50,404 bases of DNA from assembly GCF_024206475.1 (NCBI RefSeq), contig NZ_JAMBPR010000066.1:1-50404 (forward strand), given 5' to 3'. This stretch comes from Paraburkholderia sp. CNPSo 3274. GTDB lineage: Bacteria; Pseudomonadota; Gammaproteobacteria; Burkholderiales; Burkholderiaceae. Position numbers and translations under genes: made by a program. The stretch's first letter is position 1. The number at the start of each line of letters is the position of its first letter. The notes beneath the pieces were generated by a model. The model had not been told where the DNA came from, searched no databases, and saw only the letters and a list, made by a program, of their open reading frames with translations. Shown one piece after another: positions 24,977-35,026 of this stretch.

Positions 24977-26437
24977 CTAGCTGATGGCGCCCGGCGCCGC
25001 GCCGAACATAGACTTCGTCTCCAGGAACTCCTCGATGCCGGCGTAGCCCCATTCCCGTCCATTTCCGGACTGCTTGTAACCACCGAATGGTGCCGCGATG
25101 TCAACTGGCGCACCGTTCAAATGGACCATTCCGGTCCGCAACTTTCTCGCGACACGCTCCGCTTGTTCGATCGAGTCTCCATAAACGTAGCCGGACAATC
25201 CGTACGGCGAGTCGTTGGCAATGGCGATAGCGTCTGCTTCATCTTTATAGGGGATGGTTACCAATACGGGGCCGAAAATCTCCTCGGTTGCTATTTTCAT
25301 GCGATTGTTCGCGCGGCTGAAGATCGTCGGCTTTACGTAGTAACCTCTCTCAAGCCCGGAAGGATTGCCGGGGCCGCCCGAGATGAGCACTGCACCCTCC
25401 TCAATTCCAACCCGAATCATTTCCTGCACCTTTTGATGTTGGCGGTGGTTCGCCATTGGTCCCATTGTTGTGCTGGGATCGCGCGGGTCGCCGACTACTA
25501 CCTGCCCGCACGCGGCTGCTGCAATCGCTTCTGCTTCCTCAAGCCGATGCTCTGGCACCAGCATTCGCGATGGCGCCGTGCACGTCTGACCGGAATTGGC
25601 CATCATCTGGAGCACCCCATGCGTGACTGCTTGCTGAAAGTTTTCGCTATCCAGAATGATGTTCGCCGACTTTCCACCCAGCTCTAGCGTCACCCTCTTG
25701 ATCGTCGTCGCCGCTGCCTGAGCGACCTCCACACCAGCGCTCGTTGACCCCGTAAGCGACACCATGTCAATGAGCGGGCTGGAAGCGATGGCCTTGCCCA
25801 GGCGCTGTCCGGAGCCCTGTACGAGATTGAATACACCGGGAGGTACGCCTGCCTTCTCAAGGATCTCGGCGAGAACAATTGCCGAGTACGGTGCATTCTG
25901 ACTGGGCTTCAACACAATTGTGCAGCCCGCAATCAGAGCCGGTGCAACCTTGCACATGACCTGGTTCATTGGCCAGTTCCATGGCGTAATCAACCCGCAA
26001 ACACCCACTGGCTCCTTCACGATCCGCGAAGTGCCTTGGGCTCGTTCGAACGGGTACTGCTTTGCAACTTCCAGGGTCGTATGGAGGTGCCAGAGTCCCA
26101 GCGCCGCCTGAAGTGGTCGAGAAATGGCATCCATGGGTGCGCCCATCTCCAGAGTGATTGCGTCCGCCATGTCCTGCAACCGCTCTGTGTATGCACCAAT
26201 CACGCTCTCGAGCATTTTAAGTCGCTCAACCAGGGACGTGCTCGAAAATGCTGCGAAGGCGTCACTAGCTGCCTTCGCAGCCAGATTCACATCCACTTCG
26301 TCAGAGAACAGCAACACCCCAGAGACCTCGCCGGTCGCCGGATTGATGATTTCGTGCTCAATGCCACCGTTGGCCGGCTCCACCCATCGTCCGCCTATGA
26401 ACGCCCGGCGTAGATGGTCTTCTTCAAAAATTGGCAT
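24977..26437 (-). CDS. Aldehyde dehydrogenase (second copy)
   Basis: 486 aa. ITPWNWPMNQ with Asn154, Glu252 (LELGGKSAN), nucleophile Cys286 (NSGQTCTAPS), C-terminal FGGYKQSGNGREWGYAGIEEF. Close in type to aldehyde dehydrogenases of the ALDH-F/HMFDH kind used in solvent and amine catabolism. It is convergent with TetR A and divergent from the transaminase gene, with two operators in between. It could oxidise the aldehyde formed by transamination of a primary amine, or a lactone-derived oxo acid. Confidence 0.92.
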   Translation of the reverse strand: MPIFEEDHLRRAFIGGRWVEPANGGIEHEIINPATGEVSGVLLFSDEVDVNLAAKAASDAFAAFSSTSLVERLKMLESVIGAYTERLQDMADAITLEMGAPMDAISRPLQAALGLWHLHTTLEVAKQYPFERAQGTSRIVKEPVGVCGLITPWNWPMNQVMCKVAPALIAGCTIVLKPSQNAPYSAIVLAEILEKAGVPPGVFNLVQGSGQRLGKAIASSPLIDMVSLTGSTSAGVEVAQAAATTIKRVTLELGGKSANIILDSENFQQAVTHGVLQMMANSGQTCTAPSRMLVPEHRLEEAEAIAAAACGQVVVGDPRDPSTTMGPMANHRQHQKVQEMIRVGIEEGAVLISGGPGNPSGLERGYYVKPTIFSRANNRMKIATEEIFGPVLVTIPYKDEADAIAIANDSPYGLSGYVYGDSIEQAERVARKLRTGMVHLNGAPVDIAAPFGGYKQSGNGREWGYAGIEEFLETKSMFGAAPGAIS

Positions 26438-26513
26438 CAGCTTGCTCCATGTTAATTGGCCTCACGGGCGAATCTTCAGAACCGCCCAGGAGCATCCATG
26501 CTATCGCCTTTTT

Positions 26514-26527
26514 TGATCATTTGGCCA
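26514..26527. promoter_or_regulatory. Operator copy 5
   Basis: TGATCATTTGGCCA followed by AGTCGCACGACTTAG, matching the extended pattern. It is 77 bases before the minus-strand ALDH start and 470 bases before the transaminase; the extension is oriented toward the latter. Confidence 0.65.
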
Positions 26528-26848
26528 AGTCGCACGACTTAGTAATAATCAGTATTGACCACTAGTACTTCGAAGAACGATGCTTTCCAGGAAACCAACA
26601 GTAATGCTGCTGAAAAAAGGCCCGCAGCCAATGCAATCGGACAACGAGGTGACGAGCTGGCTTCCTGCCAAAGCTTGCGACAAACCGAGGTCACTTTTCT
26701 TGAGCACAACGGTGTGGCCTATCGGCAAGAACATCCACTTACGGGGGCGGTGAGTTCAAATCCACTCACTGCTTGAGAACCCAGGTAAGCATCACAGAGG
26801 GTTAACCTTCATCGACAAGGAATTTTTCGAGCAATACCTTCTACTACA

Positions 26849-26862
26849 CGGTCATTTGATCA
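26849..26862 (+). promoter_or_regulatory. Operator copy 6
   Basis: CGGTCATTTGATCA followed by AGTCACGTAGTAG. 131 bases before the transaminase ATG. Confidence 0.75.
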
Positions 26863-26993
26863 AGTCACGTAGTAGACTTCGCGCCGGATGGCCAAGGAAG
26901 TGCGCAATCCGCAAAGTGGCGAACCGCGATCCGGTCGCTTTTAGATTTGAACGTCGAACGACAACTCTCCTTCGGGAGCGAAAGGTAATTACC

Positions 26994-27974
26994 ATGGCAA
27001 TCATTCAAGTACAGCAGATCATGCAAGAGCACCCGCTGCATGCTCGCGCCCCACATGAGTCCCGCTACGAAGATGGCAGTGCTTTCTGCGACGGCAACTA
27101 TGTTCCCATCACCGAAGCAACCGTCCCGCTAGTTGACGCGGGATTCTTGCATGCCGATGCTGCCTACGATGTTGTTACCGTCTCACGAGGCAACTTCTTC
27201 CGGCTCGACGATCACCTCACCCGCATGGAAGAGTCATCGGCGAAGTTCTTCCTCGAGAATCCGTTCAATCGCGACCAGGTCAAGGAAATTCTCCACAATC
27301 TCGTGCGAAACGCTGGCCTGAAGGATGCGTACGTCTGGTGGTGCGTCACGCGCGGCCCCCTGAGCGTCGACCGTCGCGATCGCAGCGCGATGAAGAATGC
27401 GATGTTTGCCTTTGCCGTGCCGTTCTTCTTCCAGGCGGACGACGAGGTCCGCACGCGAGGCTCGAACTTGCTGATCAGCAAGCGGTACAACCGGATTTCT
27501 GCAAAGGCTGTGGATCCCACGGCCAAGAACTTCCATTGGATGGACATGAAGCTCGCTCTCTTCGAGGCGATGCAACAAGAGAAGGACTGGGCGATTCTCG
27601 TCGACGAAAACGACAACCTGACCGAAGCCGCCGGTGCGAACGTATTTTTCGTCAAGAACGGCGAACTCTATACCCCTGCTGAAGGCTGCCTGCTCGGTAT
27701 CACGCGCCAGAGTGTCTTCGATATCGCCGCCGAACTCGGCATCAAGATGAACATCGGCAAATACACGGCGACCCAACTGCGCCAGGCCGACGAAGCATTC
27801 ACGTCCTCGTCTGCAGGCGGAATCATGCCCATCAGCTCCGTGGATAGCCAGCGCCTTGGTGACCACAACGGCGCCGGCCCGATCTCCGAGAAGATCCATA
27901 ACCTCTACTGGGAGAAGCGCTGGGCAGGGTGGCACTCGCAGCCAGCTGAATATCTCGCGTCTGTCCCGGCATAA
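26994..27974 (+). CDS. PLP fold-type IV transaminase, R-selective amine transaminase-like
   Basis: 326 aa from ATG 26994 (AAAGGT upstream). The block VPLVDAGFLHADAAYDVVTV, FFRLDDHLTRMEES, catalytic Lys178 (DPTAKNFHWMD), Glu211 (LTEAAGANVFFVKNGELYTP) and GITRQSVFDIA match class IV enzymes. The GFLHAD..YDV and TAKN..W.D patterns are closer, from memory, to fungal/bacterial R-amine transaminases (IPLLDEGFMHSD..YDV) than to leucine transaminases, although the family also includes branched-chain and D-amino acid enzymes. Expected reaction: amine + pyruvate to ketone or aldehyde + alanine. It has its own operator and is divergent from an aldehyde dehydrogenase. Confidence 0.88.
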   Translation: MAIIQVQQIMQEHPLHARAPHESRYEDGSAFCDGNYVPITEATVPLVDAGFLHADAAYDVVTVSRGNFFRLDDHLTRMEESSAKFFLENPFNRDQVKEILHNLVRNAGLKDAYVWWCVTRGPLSVDRRDRSAMKNAMFAFAVPFFFQADDEVRTRGSNLLISKRYNRISAKAVDPTAKNFHWMDMKLALFEAMQQEKDWAILVDENDNLTEAAGANVFFVKNGELYTPAEGCLLGITRQSVFDIAAELGIKMNIGKYTATQLRQADEAFTSSSAGGIMPISSVDSQRLGDHNGAGPISEKIHNLYWEKRWAGWHSQPAEYLASVPA

Positions 27975-28303
27975 GCCGGGAGCCCATCATGAGTGATGCA
28001 TGTGCAAAGCCGCCCCGGTCAGATTTTTTATACCCGGTTTTGGGGCGCTCACGATAGCTCTAGCAATCGTGAAGGGATTGATAGTTCGTCCGGCCCTCCA
28101 TCAAAGTACCGGACAATACTAGCTTCCAGGTTATAACGACGACCGGTTCGTTGTCTAACAGCATCTGGTCAGGAATCCAGATCGTTTCAAAAGTCTGGCG
28201 CGGAGTGGCGATGACCTACGTTGAACCCGCCATCGGCGACATCGCACTTCGCGCGGCCGGACATTCGAGTCGTTAAGCGGAAGGAATCGAGAGGAGAACT
28301 GTG
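27975..28303. other. Intergenic region before the envelope module
   Basis: 329 bases. No operator copy of the repeated type is present. A small dyad CACGAT...ATCGTG lies near 28050-28071. No clear promoter or terminator was recognised. Confidence 0.35.
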
Positions 28304-29668
28304 ATGAAGCAGAGGAATATCAGAGCCGTGTCCGTGATCGCGGCCGTAGTATGTCTTTTGACTGGAACTGCAGCCATGGCGGAAGACCTCACGCCGTCAG
28401 GAGCCGAGCGCGCGGCCAGTAAGGACGGTCTCGTGCCGGTTTTGGCCGGGCGGGAAGCTACGCCTTCAGGCTGGGAATGGGGCAAGGTCCGGGGCGACTT
28501 CTGGAAGCACAAGAACGAGAAGCCGTTGTACACGATCGATGCGGCAAGCGTCGACAAATACGCCGACAAACTGTCGCCGGGGCAGATCCAGCTCATCAAG
28601 CAACTGAAGGGCTACCGCATGGAGGTCTATCCCTCCCACCGCGAATGCCAGTTGCCGGAATCCGCCGAGCAGAATTCGACAGCGAATCTCACGACAGCGA
28701 AGCTGGCTTCGAATGGCGAGACGATTCAGACCGCGACATTACCGGGTGTGGCATTTCCGCAGCCGAAGAATGGCGCCGAGGCGATCCTGAACTACGAAAC
28801 GCGCTACCGGGGCGAAGGCGTGGAGTGGGCGCCGGGCGTCACGGCCATCTCCCCACGCCCGGGCGGTAGCGACTGGATCGACAGCGTCGGCCCGCAGGTC
28901 TTCTATTTCCCGGCGGGCAAGGATGGCAAGACCGCGCCGCAGGACGTCGACCAGTTTAGCCAGGGCGCCTATTTCGAGGTTGACTCACCCGCTGCACTGG
29001 CCGGACAGGCGTTCGTGCAGCGACAGTACTTCGACAAGGACTCGGAGACCTACTACTACTTCCCCGGACAGCGGCGTGTGCGACGCATGCCGGCCTATAC
29101 ACACGACGCACCGCTGATCGGCTACGAAAACCAGTATCTGATCGATGAAGCCAACATGTTCAACGGTTCCATCGACCGCTTCAACTGGAAGCTCATAGGC
29201 AAGAAGGAAATGATCGTCCCGTATGACGATTTCGGCATGTACACCTTCAAGGACAAGCTGCACGACGTCGCCACGCCCAACGGCATCGCGTCCGATCATC
29301 GTCGATATGAGGTGCACCGCGTCTGGGTGGTCGAAGCAACGCTCAAGCCTACGGCGCGCCACGTCGATTCTAAAAAGATCTTGTATCTGGACGAGGACAG
29401 CTGGCTTGCACTCGTCGGCGAGGACTATGACGCGCAGGGCAAACTCTGGAAGGTACGTGAGAGCTACCCGATTCCGGTTTGGGAGCTTGGCGGCGCCTGC
29501 GACAACGAGCCGTTCGTGCAGTATGACCTCAACAACGGACGCTACGTGTTCGACGCCTCCTCAATCGGTCAAGGCAAGGACATCCGCTGGTACGAGCATA
29601 TTAATGATCCACGTTTCAAGACGGACTTTTTCACGGCCGAGTCTCTGAGATCGGTGAGCGAGCGCTGA
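28304..29668 (+). CDS. DUF1329 outer-membrane-associated lipoprotein-like protein
   Basis: 454 aa. Sec signal peptide (about 1-26, IRAVSVIAAVVCLLTGTAAMA before ED), then the DUF1329 family body with AERAASKDGLVPVLAG, GYRMEVYPSHRECQLPE and YYYFPGQRRVRRMP. DUF1329 is structurally related to LolB/LppX-type lipid carriers and nearly always sits beside DUF1302. ATG 28304 follows GAGGAGA. First of four genes in a row (DUF1329, DUF1302, MMPL, YCF48); probably handles a hydrophobic compound or lipid in the periplasm. Exact function is unknown. Confidence 0.9.
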   Translation: MKQRNIRAVSVIAAVVCLLTGTAAMAEDLTPSGAERAASKDGLVPVLAGREATPSGWEWGKVRGDFWKHKNEKPLYTIDAASVDKYADKLSPGQIQLIKQLKGYRMEVYPSHRECQLPESAEQNSTANLTTAKLASNGETIQTATLPGVAFPQPKNGAEAILNYETRYRGEGVEWAPGVTAISPRPGGSDWIDSVGPQVFYFPAGKDGKTAPQDVDQFSQGAYFEVDSPAALAGQAFVQRQYFDKDSETYYYFPGQRRVRRMPAYTHDAPLIGYENQYLIDEANMFNGSIDRFNWKLIGKKEMIVPYDDFGMYTFKDKLHDVATPNGIASDHRRYEVHRVWVVEATLKPTARHVDSKKILYLDEDSWLALVGEDYDAQGKLWKVRESYPIPVWELGGACDNEPFVQYDLNNGRYVFDASSIGQGKDIRWYEHINDPRFKTDFFTAESLRSVSER

Positions 29669-29743
29669 GGTTCGGCGCAAATGCGGGGACCGACGTGCAT
29701 CGGTGGTGCGCGTTGGCACTGTGAGTGTCAGCAGGGGAGATGA

Positions 29744-31573
29744 ATGAAAACGAAAAACATCGGGATATATGTTGCGGCGTCGCTGGCCATGTTCGGCACG
29801 GCCGCAACGACTGCGTACGGCTATGAGTTCACGACGGGCCTGAACGATCTCACGGGTTCGTGGGTCACCAACCTCACGGCGGGCGGCGGTATCCGCACAA
29901 AAAACCCAAGCTGCTCGCTTACGGGCGACCCGAATTCATTCGGTTGCGGCGCGGCAGCCAACACCAACCAATGGGGCGCCGCCGACGACGGCAATCTGAA
30001 CTACCGCAAAGGTCAGCCCTTCAGCACCTACATCAGCGCGACGAGCGAACTGCTCTTCAAGATGCCAAGCGAAGGGCTCAAGTTCATGATCCGCGGCACG
30101 GGTATGTACGACTTCCTTGCCGGCGACACAAACCGCACACCGTTGTCGAGCACCGCGTCGGCACAGGTGGTCTACGACGTGCAGCTGCTCGACCTCTGGG
30201 GCGAGAAGGACTTCACAATCAACGGCCAGAATGCCCACGTTCGCCTGGGCAACCAGGTGATCAACTGGGGCGAGAGTATGTTCGCGCAGGGCGGCATCAA
30301 TGCCACTAACTCGCTCGATGTCCAGAAACTGCTGATTCCTGGCTCGCAGCTAAAGCAGGCGCTGCTGCCCGCGCCGATGATCAGCTTCGCCGCCGATCTT
30401 TCCCATGGATTTAGTACTGAGGATTACTATCAGTTCTGGTGGAACGGCAATCGCTATCCACCGGTAGGGTCGTACTGGTCCCTGTCCAACAGCCTGGGCC
30501 GCGGGACGACCCCGTATACGGTAAGCACGAACAACCTCAACGTGTCCGGCCCCAGCGCGGGTACGATCGCGGGGCCTGCCAGCGGCAACCAGAACACGCT
30601 CAACGGCATCTACACGGGTCTCGTCAACGGCGATTTCGCCGGGCCCCCGGACAACGTCATTGGCCTTCCTGTCAACTGGCAGGCACCATCGAAGTACAAG
30701 CCGCAGTTCGGCCTGAAGTTGAACTATTCGCCTCGTTCCTTCGACGCGAACTTCGCGATCTACTACGTAAACTATACCGACAAGTCGCCCGTGCTTTCTT
30801 CGTTGGCCAACGGGACGCTGCAATGGTCGTATCTGCAGAACCGCCAGCTCTTAGGCGCCAGCGCGAACTTCGGCATCGGCAACTGGGCGATCGGCACCGA
30901 GCTTTCGTACCGGCCGCACGATGCCGTGGCGCTGTCGGGGTGCTATGGCGCGGGCGGTCCACTCGATCTGAACACCAACGGTGTAGCCGGGGTGAATTGC
31001 CAGCAGTGGGCCGACATGAAGAAGTTCCAGTACGACATCAACGGGTTGCTGGCGCTTACGCGCAGTGAGTATCCGTTCCTGAAGCTGATTGGCGCGGACG
31101 CGGCGACGCTGACGTGGGAGCTTACCTGGATCTACTACCCGGGCCTGAGTTCGAGCGGCGTCACACGTAACGTCAACGGTCAGGCGGTCACGCAGGTGCC
31201 TCAAGCCGGTTACCTGCCCTGGCTGAACAATGGCTCGAGCCTGGGTTATCCCATCGGCATGGCGCAGGGCACGTCGAGTTCGGTTGGCGCCACGGTCGAC
31301 TTCAACTGGACCTATGACGGCACGTTGATTCACGGCTGGCAGGTAACACCGGGTATCACGTTCGCCGATAGCCTGTACGGCTACACGCCCACGCTCACTG
31401 CGAACTACCTGCAGGGCGCAAAGTCGCTGAATCTCTATGTGCTGTTCAACCAGAACCCGACCGTCTGGCAGGCGGGTATCAACTACACGCTGTTCTGGGG
31501 CGGGCACAACACCGTGGGTAATCCCTACGCGGACCGCAACTTCGTCGGGATGTTCGTCACCCGGAACTTCTGA
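29744..31573 (+). CDS. DUF1302 outer-membrane beta-barrel protein
   Basis: 609 aa with signal peptide (about 1-28, ending TTAYG before YEF). Typical DUF1302: LNDLTGSWVTNLTAGGGIR, NYRKGQPFSTYISATSELLF, then VRLGNQVINWGES, alternating aromatic strands and a C-terminal Phe (FVTRNF) expected for BAM-assembled barrels. GGGGAGATGA precedes ATG. It is predicted to be the outer-membrane partner of the MMPL protein downstream. Conserved neighbours in other proteobacteria support an export or uptake module for hydrophobic molecules. Confidence 0.9.
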   Translation: MKTKNIGIYVAASLAMFGTAATTAYGYEFTTGLNDLTGSWVTNLTAGGGIRTKNPSCSLTGDPNSFGCGAAANTNQWGAADDGNLNYRKGQPFSTYISATSELLFKMPSEGLKFMIRGTGMYDFLAGDTNRTPLSSTASAQVVYDVQLLDLWGEKDFTINGQNAHVRLGNQVINWGESMFAQGGINATNSLDVQKLLIPGSQLKQALLPAPMISFAADLSHGFSTEDYYQFWWNGNRYPPVGSYWSLSNSLGRGTTPYTVSTNNLNVSGPSAGTIAGPASGNQNTLNGIYTGLVNGDFAGPPDNVIGLPVNWQAPSKYKPQFGLKLNYSPRSFDANFAIYYVNYTDKSPVLSSLANGTLQWSYLQNRQLLGASANFGIGNWAIGTELSYRPHDAVALSGCYGAGGPLDLNTNGVAGVNCQQWADMKKFQYDINGLLALTRSEYPFLKLIGADAATLTWELTWIYYPGLSSSGVTRNVNGQAVTQVPQAGYLPWLNNGSSLGYPIGMAQGTSSSVGATVDFNWTYDGTLIHGWQVTPGITFADSLYGYTPTLTANYLQGAKSLNLYVLFNQNPTVWQAGINYTLFWGGHNTVGNPYADRNFVGMFVTRNF

Positions 31574-31617
31574 TGGCCGGTTCCGTACGCCATTGAATCA
31601 TCTGAAGGGAAAATGCC

Positions 31618-33978
31618 GTGTTAAATCGTTTGGTGAAAACACTGGAAAGGGCGTTCTTCGCTCGCCGCATGGCCGTGCTCGTGAGCATCGGCCTGTTCAC
31701 CGCAGTCATGGCGTTTTTTGCTGTGCAGCTGCGCATGGATGCGGGCTTCGAGAAGCAGATGCCGATCGGTCACGAGTACATTCAGACCTTCCAGAAGTAC
31801 CGTTCCGACCTGCTGGGCGCGAACCGCATCACTGTAGTCGTGCACGCACGGAAGGGCTCGATCTGGACGAAGGAGGGACTCACGCGGCTGTACAAGGTGA
31901 CCCAGGCCGTCGCGTACCTGCCGAACGTGGACCGCATTGGCGTGCAGTCGCTGTGGACACCGAACGCTTACGTGAACGAGATCACCGACGAGGGCTTCCG
32001 CGCCGAGCCGATCATCTCCGGCACGATCACGCCCGATCAGCTCAGGCCAGGCGTTGTCGCGAAGATTCGCCGCGCGACTACGCTCGGCGGCTATGTCGGC
32101 ACGCTCGTTTCGCATAACGAAGACAGCGCCATGATTACGGCCGAGCTCAACGAGCGTGACCGTAACGGCAAGGTGCTCGATTACGTGGCGTTCAACCAGC
32201 TGCTCGAAGCGCAGATCCGCGAGCCGTTCGAAGACGCGGGCTATGAAATCCAGATCATCGGCTTCGCCAAGCAGATCGGTGATATCGCCGATGGCGCAAC
32301 CGCCGTGCTCGGCTTCTGCGGCATCGCGCTGCTGCTCACGGCGCTCGCGGTCTACTGGTACTGCCATTCGGTGCGCTTCACGGTGCTGCTCATTTCGTGC
32401 TCGCTCACGTCGCTCGTCTGGCAGTTCGGCACGCTCAAGCTGCTGGGCTTCGGCCTGGACCCACTCGCGGTGCTTGTGCCATTCCTGGTCTTCGCGATTG
32501 GCGTCTCGCATGGCGTGCAGCAGGTCAACTTCATCGTGCGTGAGATCGCGCACGGCAACAGTTCGTTCGACGCCGCGCGCCACAGCTTCAGCGGTCTGCT
32601 GATTCCGGGTGTACTGGCGCTCGTGACGGCATTCGTGTCGTTCATCACGCTGCTGCTGATTCCGATTCCGATGGTGCGCGAACTCGCCATCACGGCTTCA
32701 CTCGGCGTTGCCTACAAGATCGTGACCAATCTGGTGCTGCTGCCGGTAGCGGCCTCGTGCTTCAACTTCACGAAGCGCTATGCCGATAGCGCGCTCAAAC
32801 GCAGCGAGCGGCGCTCGGCGTGGCTTCGTGGGCTCGCACGCATCGCCCAGCCGCGTTATGCGGGCGTGACCGTGGCGCTGACGCTGGTGGTGTTCGCACT
32901 GGCCGCGTGGCAAAGCCGCGACCGCGTGATCGGCACGCTGCAGCCTGGTGCGCCCGAACTGCGCGCGGACGCGCGTTTCAACCGTGACGCCACCTCGATC
33001 GCAAGCAGCTACGACATCGGCCTCGACTGGCTCACGGTAGTGATCGAGTCGACGGGCAAGGCGTGTGATAACCCGGCGGTCGGCCTGTACGAGGACGACT
33101 TCACGAGCACGATGCGCACCGAGCCCGGCGTGGTGTCAGCGCAGTCGTACTCGGCGCTGCTGCGCCGCTACAACCAGGGCTACAACGAGGATTACCCGAA
33201 GATGAACGTGGTGCCGATCGACCCCGAGAACTACGGCGCAGTGTCGGTGGACGCGGGCCGGGTGAAGGGTTTCATGAAAGCGGACTGCGGCATGACGGCC
33301 GTGCATCTGTTCCTCACCGACCACAAGGCGACGACGATCAGCCGGATTCTCGACGACGTGAAGGCATATCGCGCATCGCATCCGTTTCCAGGCATTACGG
33401 TGCGGCTCGCGGCGGGTAATGCTGGCGTGCTCGCCGCGACCAACGAGGAAGTCGCAGTGAGCGAACTGCCCATGATGCTGTACGTCTATGCGGCGATCCT
33501 GATCCTCGTGTTCCTCGCCTACCGCGATTGGCGCGCGATGCTGGCTTGCTGCCTGCCGCTCTCGGTGGCCACCTTCATCGGTTACTGGTTCATGAAGGAA
33601 CTGCAGATCGGTCTCACGGTGGCGACGCTGCCAGTGATGGTGCTGGCCGTGGGCATAGGCGTGGACTACGCGTTCTATATCTACAACCGGCTGCAGGTGC
33701 ATCTGGCGGGCGGCCAGAACATCGTCAAGGCGGTGCAGCACGCGATGCTGGAAGTGGGCGTGGCCACGATCTTTACCGCGATCACGCTGGCGATCGGAGT
33801 GGCGACATGGAGCTTTTCGGCGCTGAAGTTCCAGGCTGACATGGGCAAACTGCTGGCGTTCATGTTCCTCGTGAACCTGCTGATGGCGATGACGGCGCTG
33901 CCCGCACTGGCCTCGGTGCTGGAACGGTGGTTTCCGCGCCGCAAGCCGGCGCGCGCACCGGGCTTGTTCAGCCACTGA
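31618..33978 (+). CDS. MMPL/RND-family transporter
   Basis: 786 aa from GTG 31618 (GAAGGGAAAATGCC upstream). Layout is the RND pattern: TM1 (about 19-38), a large periplasmic loop, five TMs (about 220-385, including GLDPLAVLVPFLVFAIGVSHGVQQVNF), TM7 (about 415), a second loop, and TMs to 780 with AVGIGVDYAFYIYNRL. The conserved GxGVDYA/GVSHG motifs carry the polar residues used for proton coupling. It would move a hydrophobic substrate across or out of the inner membrane, with DUF1302/DUF1329 as partners. Confidence 0.92.
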   Translation: MLNRLVKTLERAFFARRMAVLVSIGLFTAVMAFFAVQLRMDAGFEKQMPIGHEYIQTFQKYRSDLLGANRITVVVHARKGSIWTKEGLTRLYKVTQAVAYLPNVDRIGVQSLWTPNAYVNEITDEGFRAEPIISGTITPDQLRPGVVAKIRRATTLGGYVGTLVSHNEDSAMITAELNERDRNGKVLDYVAFNQLLEAQIREPFEDAGYEIQIIGFAKQIGDIADGATAVLGFCGIALLLTALAVYWYCHSVRFTVLLISCSLTSLVWQFGTLKLLGFGLDPLAVLVPFLVFAIGVSHGVQQVNFIVREIAHGNSSFDAARHSFSGLLIPGVLALVTAFVSFITLLLIPIPMVRELAITASLGVAYKIVTNLVLLPVAASCFNFTKRYADSALKRSERRSAWLRGLARIAQPRYAGVTVALTLVVFALAAWQSRDRVIGTLQPGAPELRADARFNRDATSIASSYDIGLDWLTVVIESTGKACDNPAVGLYEDDFTSTMRTEPGVVSAQSYSALLRRYNQGYNEDYPKMNVVPIDPENYGAVSVDAGRVKGFMKADCGMTAVHLFLTDHKATTISRILDDVKAYRASHPFPGITVRLAAGNAGVLAATNEEVAVSELPMMLYVYAAILILVFLAYRDWRAMLACCLPLSVATFIGYWFMKELQIGLTVATLPVMVLAVGIGVDYAFYIYNRLQVHLAGGQNIVKAVQHAMLEVGVATIFTAITLAIGVATWSFSALKFQADMGKLLAFMFLVNLLMAMTALPALASVLERWFPRRKPARAPGLFSH

Positions 33979-33995
33979 TATCTGGAGACCAAACC

Positions 33996-34970
33996 ATGAT
34001 CAAGATGCTTGTTGCCTGCGCGGCGTTGTGCGTGAGTGCGGCGGCCTTCGCGCAGCCGCAGGGCGCGGTGGCGGATTGGGCGGACAAATCCGCGCACGCG
34101 TGGACTGCGCCGTCGCACATGATGTTGATGGACGCCACGCGCGCTGGTTCGCGCATCGTCGCGGTGGGTGAACACGGCGTCATCATTCTTTCGGATGATG
34201 AAGGAAAAACGTGGCGTCAGTCCAATGAGGTGCCGGTTTCGGCAACGCTTTCGGCGGTTACTTTCACGGATGCGCGGCACGGCTGGGCGGTTGGCCAGTG
34301 GGGCGTGATTCTGGCGACAAACGACGGCGGCGAGACCTGGCGAAAGCAGCGCATGGACCTTTCAGTGGACCAGCCGCTATTCTCCGTGCTTTTCACCAAC
34401 TCGCAGGACGGCATTGCAGTGGGCCTGTGGTCGCTGATGCTCGCCACGCACGACGGCGGCAAGACCTGGGCGAAAGTGACGGTGCCCAAGCCGCCGGGTG
34501 CCGGCCGGGCGGACCGCAACCTGTATCACATCTTTCAGGACCGTCAGGGCGCGCTCTATATCGATTCGGAGCAGGGCATGGTGCTTAAGTCCACGGATGG
34601 CGGCGCGACCTGGAACTATCAGGCGACGGGCGGCAAGGGCACGCTGTGGACGGGCGTGGCGCTGCCTGACGGGCGGATCGTCGTGGGCGGGCTGCTCGGT
34701 AGCCTGTACCAGAGCGGCGACGGCGGGGCGACGTGGACGGCGCTGAACGCCGGCACGAAGAGCTCGATTACCGATCTCGTGGCGACTAAAAACGGACTGA
34801 TGGGCGTCGGACTCGATGGCCTCGTGTTCCGGCAACGCGAGGGCGGCACGTCGTTCGAGGTCCATCAGCGCGAAGATCGCGCGACGCTGACCGCCGCGCT
34901 GTTCAATGGCGCCGGCGAGCCGGTATTGTTTTCGCAGGATGGAGTGCTCGACGCTCCCGGAGCGAAGTGA
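33996..34970 (+). CDS. YCF48/BNR-repeat beta-propeller, periplasmic
   Basis: 324 aa with signal peptide (1-19, AAAFA before QP). At least five Asp-box repeats of the form (S/T)xDxGxTW: ILSDDEGKTWRQ, LATNDGGETWRKQ, LATHDGGKTWAKV, LKSTDGGATWNYQ, YQSGDGGATWTAL. They build a propeller of the YCF48/photosystem-assembly type. It begins 17 bases after the MMPL stop, completing the four-gene module. The role is likely structural or assembly; not a demonstrated hydrolase. Confidence 0.9.
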   Translation: MIKMLVACAALCVSAAAFAQPQGAVADWADKSAHAWTAPSHMMLMDATRAGSRIVAVGEHGVIILSDDEGKTWRQSNEVPVSATLSAVTFTDARHGWAVGQWGVILATNDGGETWRKQRMDLSVDQPLFSVLFTNSQDGIAVGLWSLMLATHDGGKTWAKVTVPKPPGAGRADRNLYHIFQDRQGALYIDSEQGMVLKSTDGGATWNYQATGGKGTLWTGVALPDGRIVVGGLLGSLYQSGDGGATWTALNAGTKSSITDLVATKNGLMGVGLDGLVFRQREGGTSFEVHQREDRATLTAALFNGAGEPVLFSQDGVLDAPGAK

Positions 34971-35026
34971 TAACGCGTTACATGCAGGACGCCCGAATTA
35001 GCCAATTTATAAAATAGGAATACGAC

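Larger units (their letters stand above)
26438..26993. other. Divergent control region between ALDH and transaminase
   Basis: 556 bases with operators at 26514 and 26849. The frame from 26856 that runs into the transaminase has no RBS and unconserved sequence, so it is taken as noncoding. Nothing else recognised. Confidence 0.5.

Noticed and set aside
28150..28180. CTGG-N8-CCAG dyad resembling the repeated operator
   Set aside because: Half-sites and spacing differ from TGGTCA-N2-TGACCA, so it was not counted.
31621..32583. 320-codon minus-strand frame opposite the MMPL transporter
   Set aside because: Arg/Glu/His-rich shadow frame of a membrane protein gene.
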